From: Snodgrassella alvi
GTDB lineage: Bacteria > Pseudomonadota > Gammaproteobacteria > Burkholderiales > Neisseriaceae
Length of the DNA stretch: 64,000 nt
Direction of reading: 5' to 3'
NCBI RefSeq assembly: GCF_002777745.1
Contig: NZ_MEIO01000055.1
Span: forward strand, 269,882-333,881
Positions 30,872 to 41,200 of this stretch are shown one piece after another. Made by a program: the position numbers and the translations under genes. Positions within the stretch are counted from its first letter, which is position 1. Each line of letters begins with the position of its first letter. The notes under the pieces are model-generated. The model was not told the DNA's origin, made no database searches, and saw nothing but the letters and a program-made list of their open reading frames with translations.

Positions 30872-32035
30872 TTAATTACTTTTATCCTCACATCTCGCCT
30901 TACGCTTAAAATTCTCATCATTCGAACAAAACTGGTATGAGTCCAATACAAGCGCAGCAAGACGTAATATATTCTCAGGCACATCAATAATAATCTGCTC
31001 ACCTGAAACTTCTAATCCACATTTTTCAATATTTTTTACATCTTCTGAAGTTAATGCTTTTGGAAACACTATTGATGGCCGCTGTTTATTATCAAAATAG
31101 CGTAAAATCCAGCGATTTACCTTACCAGCAAACAGAATACTGAAATACGTCTCTGTATCCTTAGCCACCACATCAGCATCCTCTGGCAAAATAGATTTTA
31201 CAATATCAAATAACCGGCGCTCTGCATAAGTAGTTACAATCTTATTATTATCAGGGTCAACGATTGGTGCCATTGGATCGACCTTATTCGCCCCATTAGC
31301 TACCACTTCCTCTATAATTTTCGGTGCCGACAAGCCAGATACCACCATTGAACTAACTGTATTTTGTACCGCCTGTCGCACTATATGCTGAATACTTTCC
31401 AAAAAACGCTGATTAAACTGCTTCTGAATATTTGCTCGCCCTGCAACATAACGCACAAAATCTGTATCTACCTCTTTCAGACTTTCCGTAATCGCATCTG
31501 TGAAAGCCATTAGATAAATACTTTCTTCAGCAAGATTACGTAGTTCTTCTGGCCTAAACTGGTCATGACGGAACTTATACAACTGCATCATGTCACTTTC
31601 AGAAACCTGTGTAACATCAATAGTCAGAAAAGGCTCTGCATCCATTACATTCTTATTAGTTAAATCAGTAAAAAATCGCCATTCCTGCCCATTTGTAATT
31701 GCACAAATCGATACTTCCTGTACAGCATTAAAATAACGCGACAACTGAGGACAATGGTTTACAAGCTTTTCCTGAAAAGGTTTAGCCTCAATAAACATTA
31801 CCGGTGTGCCTTGAGAAAACAAAGCATAATCTACTCGCTCTCCCGATTTTACCCCGGGAAAATCAGCCTGATATTCAGCCCGTACCTTATTCGGGTCAAA
31901 GGCAGAAAATCCCAGAATATCTAGTAATGGCAATATCAACGCTTGTTTAGTAGTTTCTTCTGTTGTACAAACATTACCTACTTTCTTTACATGTTCAGCA
32001 TGTGCCAGCAAGCGTTCCTTGAATATTGCATTCAT
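30872..32035 (-). CDS. Stand-alone HsdR-N-type nuclease-like protein
   Basis: A 387-residue protein with a type I restriction R-subunit N-terminal domain but no helicase. The PD-(D/E)xK core is visible: Asp69 in GERVDYALF, then Glu83 and Lys85 in VMFIEAKPF. The remaining part (about 160-387) is helical, followed by a small alpha/beta region (RRLFDIVKSILPEDADVV, WILRYFDNKQRP). There are no HsdM or HsdS genes nearby, so it is not a classical type I system. It could be a defence nuclease, a repair factor or a relic. GGAGAAACGTA before ATG 32035 suggests translation. Confidence 0.8.
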   Translation of the reverse strand: MNAIFKERLLAHAEHVKKVGNVCTTEETTKQALILPLLDILGFSAFDPNKVRAEYQADFPGVKSGERVDYALFSQGTPVMFIEAKPFQEKLVNHCPQLSRYFNAVQEVSICAITNGQEWRFFTDLTNKNVMDAEPFLTIDVTQVSESDMMQLYKFRHDQFRPEELRNLAEESIYLMAFTDAITESLKEVDTDFVRYVAGRANIQKQFNQRFLESIQHIVRQAVQNTVSSMVVSGLSAPKIIEEVVANGANKVDPMAPIVDPDNNKIVTTYAERRLFDIVKSILPEDADVVAKDTETYFSILFAGKVNRWILRYFDNKQRPSIVFPKALTSEDVKNIEKCGLEVSGEQIIIDVPENILRLAALVLDSYQFCSNDENFKRKARCEDKSN

Positions 32036-32926
32036 TACGTTTCTCCGAAATTACATTAAATAACCATTAAACAATTTATATTATCAATAAAAAATACTTA
32101 TAAACAAAATTTTATACCTGATTCGCATGCTTTTTATCAAAAAAGCTACATTATTAATGCCATAAAACTTTCGTACGGATTCAGCCTGAAAGCCAGCTTT
32201 AACCCACACCAATACAGCCTTATAAAAACAATACCTTTATAAACAAAAGTTACCAGCCACAAAACAGAGCAACACATAGCGATAAGAATAGTGACGGGCA
32301 GAATAATATGACAAGGCCGCTTGAATCAGCGCCTCCGTCAGAACAGGCAAAGCTGTGTGTAACAGCACCACCGGCAACGTGCATATAACCGGGAAATAGC
32401 CGACAGCTAAAGAAAATTTAGTAAAAAGATTATGGTATAACTGCCAAAGGTTAAGAGAGTTATACAGGCAACATATCCATACAGCATCTTAACTCAATGA
32501 GCGCCAGAAACCGGCAGAAGGCAGCATATAACCTCCATTACAGAATACAGCTCAAACACCATAAAACCCATACATACCGGCAAAAAGCAAAAACAAAATT
32601 TCAGCCAGAAGAACTGAAAATCAGGCTTATTACCGAGTCTGTTCCGAAAATGATTTAGCTTGCGAACATATTAAACATCATCAGCAAGAAAACACACCAC
32701 AGTGAATTCCGCAAAAAATGAATAAAAAGCGAGTTATACAACAGATAAACTAACAATCAGCAAAGATTCAGCCAGCCTGCCTGTATCCCCCATACTCACA
32801 ATAACAAACATGTTAATATTACAAACTCCTGACGTTAAAACATCGTCAGGCACAGCAAATAGCCATACCGTAGCAGCAATAAAAAACACAAAACTACATG
32901 TTTAACCAGCCCGAGACATCAGTAAC
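32036..32926. other. Gene-free stretch
   Basis: About 890 bp without a credible open frame. The only structure is a 7-bp hairpin at 32828-32850 (CCTGACG with CGTCAGG). The composition is A/C-rich on the plus strand and it looks like decayed sequence, but I recognise no remnant. Confidence 0.4.
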
Positions 32927-33301
32927 ATGAAAAAACTACTAATAATTCTTTTACTTCTACCCTCTTTAGCAATAGCTAAAGATTATAAAACAATCATATC
33001 TGGTAAAAAATTAATCCATAAGGGCGAAAATTGCGCCGGAGTGGCTTTTTCAAGCAATGGATTCTATGCGTTCACATACACAGAACAGGGCGCCAAGTGC
33101 TTACCTGACCTGCCTTTACGCGTTAAATGGCTCAGTAACAATACCGTCATGCTGGTAGAGAGAAACAAAACCGCAGAAAATGCTCCTCAAGTTATCGTCA
33201 TGCAATTTAAATCAATAAAGAAAAATAAAATCACTGTTAAAAATATTTGGGCAGGCTGGGGAGATCAACCAGACCAGATTGAAAAATACACAATCAAATA
33301 A
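32927..33301 (+). CDS. Small secreted protein, unknown
   Basis: A 124-residue protein with a signal peptide (MKKLLIILLLLPSLAIA, cleavage near residue 17). The rest is beta-rich and basic, with two cysteines (NCAGV and KCLPD) that may form a disulphide. I do not recognise the family. A short frame on the same strand follows immediately. Confidence 0.6.
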   Translation: MKKLLIILLLLPSLAIAKDYKTIISGKKLIHKGENCAGVAFSSNGFYAFTYTEQGAKCLPDLPLRVKWLSNNTVMLVERNKTAENAPQVIVMQFKSIKKNKITVKNIWAGWGDQPDQIEKYTIK

Positions 33302-33582
33302 CCAATCAACTCGCACCCAAAATTTTACCGTATCTGCTTAGCGCTTCAATTACATCAATTGCCCTTATTTTAATCGCGCACATCGCCGGATTTACTGTTG
33401 CAGTAAATCCACTAACTTATCACAAACCAGCAACACCTAAAGGCAAAACCATCATCACAGAAATACCTCTTCCGATCCAATATTCAAAAGCAACAAACAG
33501 CCGGCAATATGCCCTAATGCCCCCTGTCAAAGTAAAAGCCAGCCCTGACAACAAAGCAACCAGAACAGAAAAAAAATGTTAG
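33283..33582 (+). CDS. Possible small membrane protein without an ATG start
   Basis: Downstream of and overlapping the previous gene's last codons is an open frame of about 99 codons. It reads like a protein: a transmembrane helix (PYLLSASITSIALILIAH and on) then a basic, proline-rich tail (KPATPKGKTIITEIPLP) ending at TAG 33582. No in-frame ATG or GTG is present before the helix; start would have to be ATT, ATA or CTG, or the gene has lost its start. It may be a translationally coupled partner of the secreted protein, or a relic. Confidence 0.35.
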   Translation, partial: KIHNQITNQLAPKILPYLLSASITSIALILIAHIAGFTVAVNPLTYHKPATPKGKTIITEIPLPIQYSKATNSRQYALMPPVKVKASPDNKATRTEKKC

Positions 33583-33829
33583 CTTTAATCAACTTACAAC
33601 TACAAAATAAAATAAGCTATATAATCAGTTGACGCTTGCAAATGGACAGACAGTTATCACTCACCGTTTTGATTTATTTAACTTTTTATAACCAAAAACA
33701 AAACAGAAGTTAACAAATTACCGTACTCCATTAATAGCGCGCAGTTTGGGAAATAGATTTAAAACAGGAACGCAAATGAAAAAACCACTACCAGCTCTTT
33801 TCAGCTTATACACCAGCTCCAACGTTTAC
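33583..33829. other. Spacer upstream of the brnT remnant
   Basis: AT-rich. It includes a frame from ATG 33776 that begins like a signal peptide (MKKPLPALFSLYTSSNVYA) but stops at about 49 codons and overlaps the brnT remnant. Confidence 0.3.
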
Positions 33830-34080
33830 GCAGAAAATCCACAATTGCAGCACATAAAATCAAAGTATCAAAAAAGCGTTTTCGTAAACAAGCCATCAGC
33901 GAGTTTTCAGATAAGCATCGTTTAAACATTTGCCCCTGAGGACACCGCAAGTGAAGACCGCTTTGCATTATTAGGAATAAGCGAAAACTTACATATTTTT
34001 TGTAATTATTCATCGTGAACGCGGTGATAGTACTTATTCTTATTTCTGCACAGGCAGCTACTAAACACAAGCACAAATAG
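33830..34080 (+). pseudogene. Decayed BrnT-type toxin gene
   Basis: Between 33830 and 34080, plus-strand fragments in different frames resemble BrnT: AAHKIKVSKKRF (N-terminal KHGVSF region), DTASEDRFALLGISENL (the ERFxxLG block), and HRERGDSTYSYF (the RERGDxIRIISA region). In-frame stops (near 33925, 34015) and at least two frame changes separate them. It lies where brnT should be, directly before an intact brnA-like gene. Therefore I read it as the inactivated toxin of the pair. Identification is by eye. Confidence 0.55.
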
Positions 34081-34094
34081 AATGAGGAATATCC

Positions 34095-34307
34095 ATGAAA
34101 AAAGACGACGATTTTAAAAACGCTAAGCCAAATCCTCATGCCAGCCAATTGAAAAAAATAATTACCATTCGTATAGACCAAGAAATTCTCAACTATTTTA
34201 GAGAACTGGCCGAAGAAACAGGTTTGCCCTATCAATCACTGATTAACTTATTCCTAAAGGATTGTGTTACCAATCAATACAAACCTGATATAAAATGGAA
34301 CAAATAA
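34095..34307 (+). CDS. BrnA-type antitoxin
   Basis: A 70-residue BrnA/CopG-like antitoxin. The ribbon-helix-helix part is IITIRIDQEILNYFRELAEE, then TGLPYQSLINLFLKD, closely matching BrnA proteins (which bind BrnT and repress their own operon). A GAGGAATATCC site precedes the ATG. The toxin partner upstream is decayed. Followed by a 10-bp hairpin. Confidence 0.75.
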   Translation: MKKDDDFKNAKPNPHASQLKKIITIRIDQEILNYFRELAEETGLPYQSLINLFLKDCVTNQYKPDIKWNK

Positions 34308-34318
34308 TTTTTTCAGTA

Positions 34319-34346
34319 ACATAAGCTGTCTTCGGGCAGCTTATGT
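34319..34346 (+). terminator. Hairpin after the antitoxin gene
   Basis: ACATAAGCTG pairs with CAGCTTATGT (10 bp, 8-base loop). No clear T-run follows, so Rho-independent termination is uncertain. It marks the edge of the repeat array. Confidence 0.55.
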
Positions 34347-35035
34347 CAAAGTGCATCATACTGCCTATTGCAAACATTCCGAATATATCAAACTGCAAAG
34401 CCCTTAATGCCACTACCACTAATACACAGATAAGCAGCGGCTGTATTGATATGGATATATTATATTGCTGGCTATATTGATACAGATATATTGCTGCGGA
34501 AACCGGCTGCTTAGCGGCAGGATATTGCGTATTTAGGGCTGCAAGTGTGTGGTTAACTTTCAGGTTAACTCTGTTCGCCTTTGCTTTTGCTGCCTGATTG
34601 CAGGGATGTTGCATATTTTTTATGATTTATATCAAAAATTTAGCTAATAGCTAGCTGTAATCTGCGGCTGTGTTGATACAGATATTTTACTGCGCATACC
34701 GGCTGCTTGGCGGCAGGATATTGCGTATTTGTGGCTGTGAATAAGTGGTTAACTTTCAGGTTAACTCTGTTCGCCTTTGCTTTTGCTGCCTGATTGCAGG
34801 GTTGTTGCAGATTTTTATGATTTATATCAAAAATTTAGCTAATAGCTAGCTGTAATGCCGCGGCTGTGTTGATATAGATATTTTACTGCGGAAACTAGCT
34901 GCTTTACGGCAGGATATTGCGTATTTGGGACTGAAGTCTGATAGCCAGAGCTATATTATAGGGAGCATATCTGCTGATACAGGCTAATCAGCCGCCGCGA
35001 AAATGTAGGCGGCTGTGTTGGGTATGGGCTTAGGC
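34347..35035. repeat. Array spacer 1: two repeat units
   Basis: First spacer of the lipoprotein array. The GTTAAC-N6-GTTAAC pairs start at 34552 and 34748, 196 bp apart, which gives the unit length. FNR-like dyads (ATGAT-N4-ATCAA) lie at 34622-34635 and 34817-34830. Near the gene end is a stem CAGCCGCC / GGCGGCTG (34989-35015). It is G/T-rich on the plus strand, unlike all sequence to the left. Confidence 0.85.
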
Positions 35036-35815
35036 TTATTTGCCTGGTACCGGCAATTTACCTTGCCGCTCTAATTCCTGAATATACTCAGGCAGGATTA
35101 CCTGCGGGATATTTTGCCGTTCTGCTTTAATTGCATCCAGCCTGGCTTTATTACGCCGGTAATCCGCCATCGATTTTATAGACGGGCGCGGGGTGCAGAG
35201 TTTCTGGCTTTTAGCAAATAGTTCGAATTGCTTTTTCACTATTTCGGGTGCATTTTCTTGTCTGGTACCATAATCAATAAAAATCTGATTACAAGCCAGA
35301 AAATGGACAGTGATATTTCTTACTTTGCCAAAATCATCACCGGCAGATGGCGGTGGTGGCGGTAAAGGGATTTCCGCTGAATGATTTTCAGTATATTGCA
35401 TTATGGTTTGATATTCATTCTCATCAAAAACCAATCCGGGCTTATTTAATACTTTTGGTCGCCAATCTGGATAAGGCAAATCTGTCCAATAAATCCGCGC
35501 AGTCATACCCGGCTTCCATCTGGCTGGCAGATGGGCGGCGCCACAGGTAGAACCACCGCCATAGCGTTTTTTACCTACATCTTCAAAGTTAATAGCTGAT
35601 GTGTTAGGTATACAGCCACCACTAATACTACCACCATGAATATTTTCAAAAGTATAGTTTAATGCCTCCACCGGCGCGGCATAAGATTTGTTTTTACCAG
35701 AGGTTACGCCTACAAATGGTTCAAAGCTGCTGCATGAGGTGATGGCTGCTGCTGACAGTATCAGTATTGCCCGCCGGATAACTGTGCTGGTGATAGCTGC
35801 TTTTTTCCCAGTCAT
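35036..35815 (-). CDS. DUF3304-type lipoprotein, copy A (predicted immunity lipoprotein)
   Basis: A 259-residue lipoprotein. The signal ends in lipobox ITSC with Cys28. DUF3304 marks are GGGSTCGAAHLPARWKPGMT and VHFLACNQIF. It carries the D-W middle cassette (YWTDLPYPDWRPKVLNKPG), the proline run IPLPPPPPSAGDD and the type 1 tail (QIFIDYGTRQENAPEIVKK). The last 50 residues (from TPRPSIKSM) are almost the same in all copies. Copy B shares everything up to the DDFGKV point. It is the last gene in transcription order. DUF3304 has no assigned biochemistry; immunity is inferred from its position beside a Tle1-like effector. Confidence 0.85.
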   Translation of the reverse strand: MTGKKAAITSTVIRRAILILSAAAITSCSSFEPFVGVTSGKNKSYAAPVEALNYTFENIHGGSISGGCIPNTSAINFEDVGKKRYGGGSTCGAAHLPARWKPGMTARIYWTDLPYPDWRPKVLNKPGLVFDENEYQTIMQYTENHSAEIPLPPPPPSAGDDFGKVRNITVHFLACNQIFIDYGTRQENAPEIVKKQFELFAKSQKLCTPRPSIKSMADYRRNKARLDAIKAERQNIPQVILPEYIQELERQGKLPVPGK

Positions 35816-36591
35816 TTAATTCTCGCTATGGTGTTTTTGTAATGGGGTGATTATTAGTTTCTGGTTTGGCTGATTAACTTTTGTATTACAACCTGCTTGC
35901 CGCTTTGTTATGGATTTTCATAACATATATCAATATTTTACCCAATTATTGGCTATGCTGCCGCGGCTGTATTGATATGGGTATTTTATATTGCTGGCTA
36001 TATTGATACAGATATTTTGCTGCGTATACCGGCTGCTTTGCAGCAGGATATTGCGTATTTGGGGCTGTAAGTAAGTGGTTAACTTTCAGGTTAACTCTAT
36101 CTGCCTTTGCTTTTGCTGCCTGATTGCGGTGCTGTTGCAGATTTTTATGATTTATATCAAAAATTTATCTAATAGCCAGCTGTAATGCTGTGGCTGTGTT
36201 GATGTAGATATTTTATATAGCTAAGCACGTTGATACAGGTATTTTGCTGCGGAAACCGGCCGCTTTACGGCAGGATATTGCGTATTTGGGGCTGGAAGTG
36301 TGTGGTTAACTTTCAGGTTAACTCTATCTGCCTTTGCTTTTGCTGCTTGGTTGCAGTGCTGTTGCAGATTTTTATGATTTATATCAAAAATTTATCTAAT
36401 AGCTAGCTGTAATGCCGTGGCTGTGTTGATATAGATATTTTACTGCGGAAACTAGCTGCTTTACGGCAGGATATTGAGTATTTGGGGCTGAAGTCTGATA
36501 GCCGGAGCTATATTATCGGTGCATATCTGCTGATACAGGCGAATCAGCCGCCGCGAAAATGTAGGCGGCTGTGTTGGGTGTGAGCTTAGGT
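35816..36591. repeat. Array spacer 2: leader of copy A plus two repeat units
   Basis: Contains the conserved leader of copy A, then two units with GTTAAC pairs at 36078 and 36304, and the 3' stem of copy B (36545-36571). Confidence 0.85.
35906..35925 (-). promoter_or_regulatory. Palindrome upstream of copy A
   Basis: TGTTATG-GATTTT-CATAACA, 91 bp before the ATG. Possible operator; the same element is at the same distance in seven other copies. Confidence 0.5.
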
Positions 36592-37365
36592 TTATTTGCC
36601 TGGCACTGGCAATTTGCCTTGCCGCTCTAATTCCTGAATATACTCAGGCAGAATCACCTGCGGGATATTTTGCCGCTCTGCTTTAATTGCATCCAGCCTG
36701 GCTTTATTGCGCCGGTAATCCGCCATAGATTTTATAGACGGGCGCGGGGTGCAGAGTTTCTGGCTTTTGGCAAATAGCTTGTAATGCATGGGGGTATTTT
36801 TACCCTCCTCTACTGTGCCATAAGTAATATATAGCTGATTGCAGGCCAGAAAATGGACGGTAATATTACTTACCTTGCCAAAATCATCACCGGCAGATGG
36901 TGGTGGTGGCGGTAAAGGGATTTCTGCTGAATGATTTTCAGTATATTGCATTATGGTTTGATATTCATTCTCATCAAAAACCAATCCGGGCTTATTTAAT
37001 ACTTTTGGTCGCCAATCTGGATAAGGCAAATCTGTCCAATAAATCCGCGCAGTCATGCCCGGCTTCCATTTGGCTGGCAGATGGGCAGCACCGCAGGTGG
37101 AGCCGCCACCATAGCGTTTTTTACCTACATCTTCAAAGTTAATAGCTGATGTGTTAGGTATACAGCCACCACTAATACTACCACCATGAATATTTTCAAA
37201 AGTATAGTTTAATGCCTCCACCGGCGCCGCATAGGATTTGTTTTTACCAGAAGTTACGCCTACAAATGGTTCAAAGCTGCTACATGAGGTGATGGCAGCG
37301 GCTGACAGGATAAATATTGCCCGCCGGATAACTGTGCTTGTGGTAGCTGCTTTTTTCCCAGTCAT
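36592..37365 (-). CDS. DUF3304-type lipoprotein, copy B
   Basis: 257 residues. Its N-terminal 170 residues are nearly those of copy A (NYTFENIHGGSISGG, DLPYPDW), but after DDFGKV it switches to the type 2 tail QLYITYGTVEEGKNTPMHYK. This abrupt change points to recombination or gene conversion between copies. Lipobox ITSC. It lies directly downstream of the effector gene in transcription order, separated by a 0.9-kb repeat spacer and the effector's terminator. Confidence 0.85.
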   Translation of the reverse strand: MTGKKAATTSTVIRRAIFILSAAAITSCSSFEPFVGVTSGKNKSYAAPVEALNYTFENIHGGSISGGCIPNTSAINFEDVGKKRYGGGSTCGAAHLPAKWKPGMTARIYWTDLPYPDWRPKVLNKPGLVFDENEYQTIMQYTENHSAEIPLPPPPPSAGDDFGKVSNITVHFLACNQLYITYGTVEEGKNTPMHYKLFAKSQKLCTPRPSIKSMADYRRNKARLDAIKAERQNIPQVILPEYIQELERQGKLPVPGK

Positions 37366-38200
37366 TTAATTCTCGCTATGGTATTTTTGTAATAAGGTGA
37401 TTGTTAGTTTCTGGTTTGGCTGGTTAACTTTTGTCTTATAACCTGCTTGCCGCCCTGTTATGGATTTTCATAACATATATCAATATTTTACCCAATTATT
37501 GGCTATACTGCCGCGGCTGTATTGATATGGATATATTATATTGCTGGCTATATTTATACAGATATATTGCTGCGTATACCGACCGCTTTGCAGCAGGATA
37601 TTGCGTATTTGGGGCTGTAAGTAAGTGGTTAACTTTCAGGTTAACTCTGTTCACCTGTGCTTTTGCTGCCTGATTGCAGTGCTGTTGCAGATTTTTATGA
37701 TTTATATCAAAAATTTAGCTAATAGCTAGCTGTAATGCCGCGGCTGTGTTGATACAGATATTTTACTGCGGAGACCGGCCGCTTTGCGGCAGGATATTGC
37801 GTATTTAGAGCTGTAAGTGCGTGGTTAACTTTCAGGTTAACTCTGTTCGCCTTTGCTTTTGCTGCTTGGTTGCAGTGCTGTTGCTGGTTTTTATGATTTA
37901 TATCAAAAATTTAGCTAATAGCTAGCTGTAATGCTGCGGCTGTGTTGATACAGGTATTTTGCTGCGGAAACCGGCTGCTTGGCGGCAGGATATTGCGTAT
38001 TTGGGGCTGTAAGTGTGTGGTTAACTTTGGAGTTAACTCTGTTCGCCTTTGCTTTTGCTGCCTGATTGCAGGGATGTTGCGGGTTTTTATGGTGTATAGC
38101 AGCAATTTAGCCAATGATTGGCTGTGGTGTTGTTTATCGCTTATTTGGCTATGCAGGCAGTGCGGGGGGTGCTGGCGGTGAGATATCATTATTTGCCGCA
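37366..38200. repeat. Array spacer 3: leader of copy B plus three repeat units
   Basis: Three units with GTTAAC pairs at 37628, 37823 and 38020 (195 and 197 bp apart). The third pair has the N6 variant TTTGGA instead of TTTCAG. The stretch after 38090 lacks the FNR-like dyad and drifts from the consensus. Confidence 0.85.
37456..37475 (-). promoter_or_regulatory. Palindrome upstream of copy B
   Basis: TGTTATG-GATTTT-CATAACA, 91 bp before the ATG of copy B. Confidence 0.5.
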
Positions 38201-38241
38201 GAAAATAAAACGCCACTGCACCGGCTAGATGCAATGGCGTT
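38201..38241 (-). terminator. Terminator after the Tle1-like effector gene
   Basis: AACGCCACTGCA pairs with TGCAATGGCGTT (one mismatch) and on the minus strand is followed by TTTTATTTT. It separates the effector from copies B and A, so those need their own promoters. Confidence 0.85.
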
Positions 38242-38284
38242 GATTCGAAGTCGGCGTTAATGTAACGCTGAATTCAGCTTACTG

Positions 38285-41200
38285 CTAAACCAGCCAGCTT
38301 TGCAATACTTTTTTTATTAATTCAATCTTTTGTGGCGAAACTGACTGTAGTTGTGTCGGGATGTTGCCTGTTTGCAACTGTTGCAGCAGGCCGCGGATTT
38401 GCGGCTGGCTGTAGCTGGCAATTTTTTCCGGCAGATACTGGTTGACTTCCAGATGGCCTAATCCCAGCCGGTTCAGGGCAAGCTGGTTTATTTGTTCTAA
38501 TGCCTGATCGTAGATATCGCCGCTGCTGTTGTGGTAAAAGGTCTGTGCCAGGGTTTGTGGCTCTTGCGCACTGCTTTGCAGCAATGCGGAGCTGGCTTCG
38601 CTGCGGCTGCGGATATCTTGCTGATACTGGCTAATCTGCTGGCGCAGATGCTCGGCCAGACTGTCTTTGCTGATGTTTTCCAGGCCGGGCGGCTGCATTA
38701 GGCTAACTTGTGGCATGCTGGCTGTCGGGTCGGTACGCACGGTGATGCCCTGCCGCAAGGCTGTCTGTAGCTGCTGTTTATCGATGGTGCCGGCCTTGGC
38801 CTGCTCTACTGCGGCTTGCAACTGCTGCTGATTGCTGCTTACCTTATCCAGCATTTCCCCTATCTGATCTGCCTGCTGCGCCAGCTCCGGGCCGGATTCA
38901 CTCAACCGGCTGAGTGTTCGTTGCTGCTCCATCAGCAGCTCACGGATTTCATTCAGATTTTTGATGGTTTCATCGCTGTTCTGGATAACCTGATCAAGCG
39001 TTTGGTTGACAAAATCCTTGTCTGTCCATGGCTCCTGCCTGGCATATTCGCTCTTAATCTGTTCGAGCGCGGTTTGCATGTCTTTGCTGAACTGGCGCAG
39101 CTTTTTCAGATTGTCGCTGCTGGGCAAGATTTTACCGGTATCGGGGTCGATGGCTAATACTTCATAGTCTTTGGTGAGCAGGCTCCATGCAGCTTTATCG
39201 GCGGCGGTAACAAAAAGCTCGGGATTGTTCAGGCCTATCAGGATATAGGCGGGATTGCCGTATTTCACGCCCAGATAGGCGCTGCGGGCAATACCGGCAA
39301 TACCAACAATGCGCTCCGCCAGCAACACGGGCGAGAGTGGCTTATTGGAAAAGCCGCCACTGAAAACAATGCGATGGGCAAAATAGCTGGTGAAAGGTTC
39401 GCGGCTGCTCAGCACAGAATCATGCATAAACCAGGCTCGCGAATCGTGTATCTGGTTGTCGAAAATCTCCACCATCTGCGGATAGGTGGCGGAATATTTT
39501 TCTGCATGGGTTTTCAGCCTTTGCCGCAATACCACTCTGTCGCGCATATCGGCCTGCTGTAGCCGTTTCCAGATATCTTTGGCTACGTTTCCCGCAAGGT
39601 TTAAGCCGCGTACATGCTGATAGCGCTGGCGCAGCATATTAAGCATGGCGCCACTGACAAACGAACCTTTATCGGCATTGCACAACATATCATAGATTTC
39701 CTGCGCTGAAAATTCCCACGGGTATTGGCGCTCTTTGCCATCTTCGCCCTGCGCGCCGGCAGGATATTTCTGCGCCACAAAGGTTTTCGCCAGCGGGGGA
39801 ATAGGTAGCGGCCTGGTGTCTGGCTCCGGCGTTTTAAGCTTGGAAGGCTCGGTGCCGAAATACAGGGTATCGCCATTATCGTGGATATCTTTGTATTCAG
39901 CCGCTTCATCATCGTTATTGAGCATATACATGCTGCCGGCAAGCATGGTGGATACCAGAAAACCCGCCGAGAGCATGTTTTCCAGATGGAATTCATGCAG
40001 GTAATCGGCTTTGAATTCTTTGGCGCCTTCGATTAAATCCCAGCCATCGTTACCGGCAACGTAATTTTTATTGATGATGCCGTTAAGAAACTTGCTGCGC
40101 TCGGCTTTAGGTATATTGTCGAGCCCGGCCTGCTGCCACATTTCATCATTATCTACCACCGGGGTAGTGCGTATATTGCTCTTGCCGGCTTCGTTGGCCT
40201 CTTTGCGCCCCTGCCCGATCAGTTTGGTGCGGGCTTTTTTGGCGGCTTTATTTTCCTTTTCGCCAAGGCTGCCATCGGCATTAAGCTGCAAGCCCAGAAA
40301 GCGCGCATAGCCGCCGATACCGGAGCGCACCCAGCGCAGAATACGGTAGGCAGTGAAATGATGAATCTGTTTTTGCAGCGCGGTGCTGATATTCGTAGTT
40401 TCCAGTGTTTTCACCCAGGCATTGAAAAGCTTTACCATTTCCGGCTTAGTATCAAATTCCTCAGCTGTCTCTCTATTCATAATTTCATAGTTCTTCAGCT
40501 TAAAGCGCGGATGCTTTTGCATATCTTTTTTTAATGCCGGATGATCAGGTGATATCTGCAAAGGCATACCATGCTGCCAGCAATACGCATACATATCATG
40601 CAGGGTAATCTGTGCCAGCACATGCCCCATACCGTAGTTGCTTTTAAACTGCTCGCCGGGCGGATAGCCACCGCCAATATCAGAATGCACCCCCGGATAA
40701 ACGTATTCCTTAAAATTGCCTTTGGGATAGCCGCCATCAACGCAGATGCTGTCGACACAAAAGCTTTTGCGCTGCTCATGAGCGGAAACAAATTGGTAGC
40801 AGTTTTTAACAAAGCCGGCGCTGCCGGCGCGCTGTAAGGACATGGTGCGGTGTGCCCACGCACAATGGCCGGTAACCATCGCTACCAGCGGCGACATGCC
40901 CACGGTAGCCACAGTATCAAACAGGCCGCACATTTCGATATAGATAGGAATACCCAGCAGCTTAAGCTCAATGCCCTGATAGGGCTGCTCGCCAGCGGGC
41001 GCAGTAGCTGCTTTACCTTTAGATGCTTTGGGTGCGGCGGAACGCATGGCGGCGGCCTGCGCCTGCACGCGCTGAATGGCGGCCTTATCGGCAGCACTGT
41101 TTACCGGGCTGGCAGGCGCGGCCGCGGCTGGTTCCTTATCCTTATCTGGTGCATCCTCCTGCTTGGCGGCTGCGGCGGCTTCAGCAGCGGCTTCGGCCGC

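Noticed and set aside
33776..33925. Signal-peptide-like small protein (MKKPLPALFSLY...)
   Set aside because: Only about 49 codons and overlaps the decayed brnT fragments; no supporting features beyond the first 19 residues.
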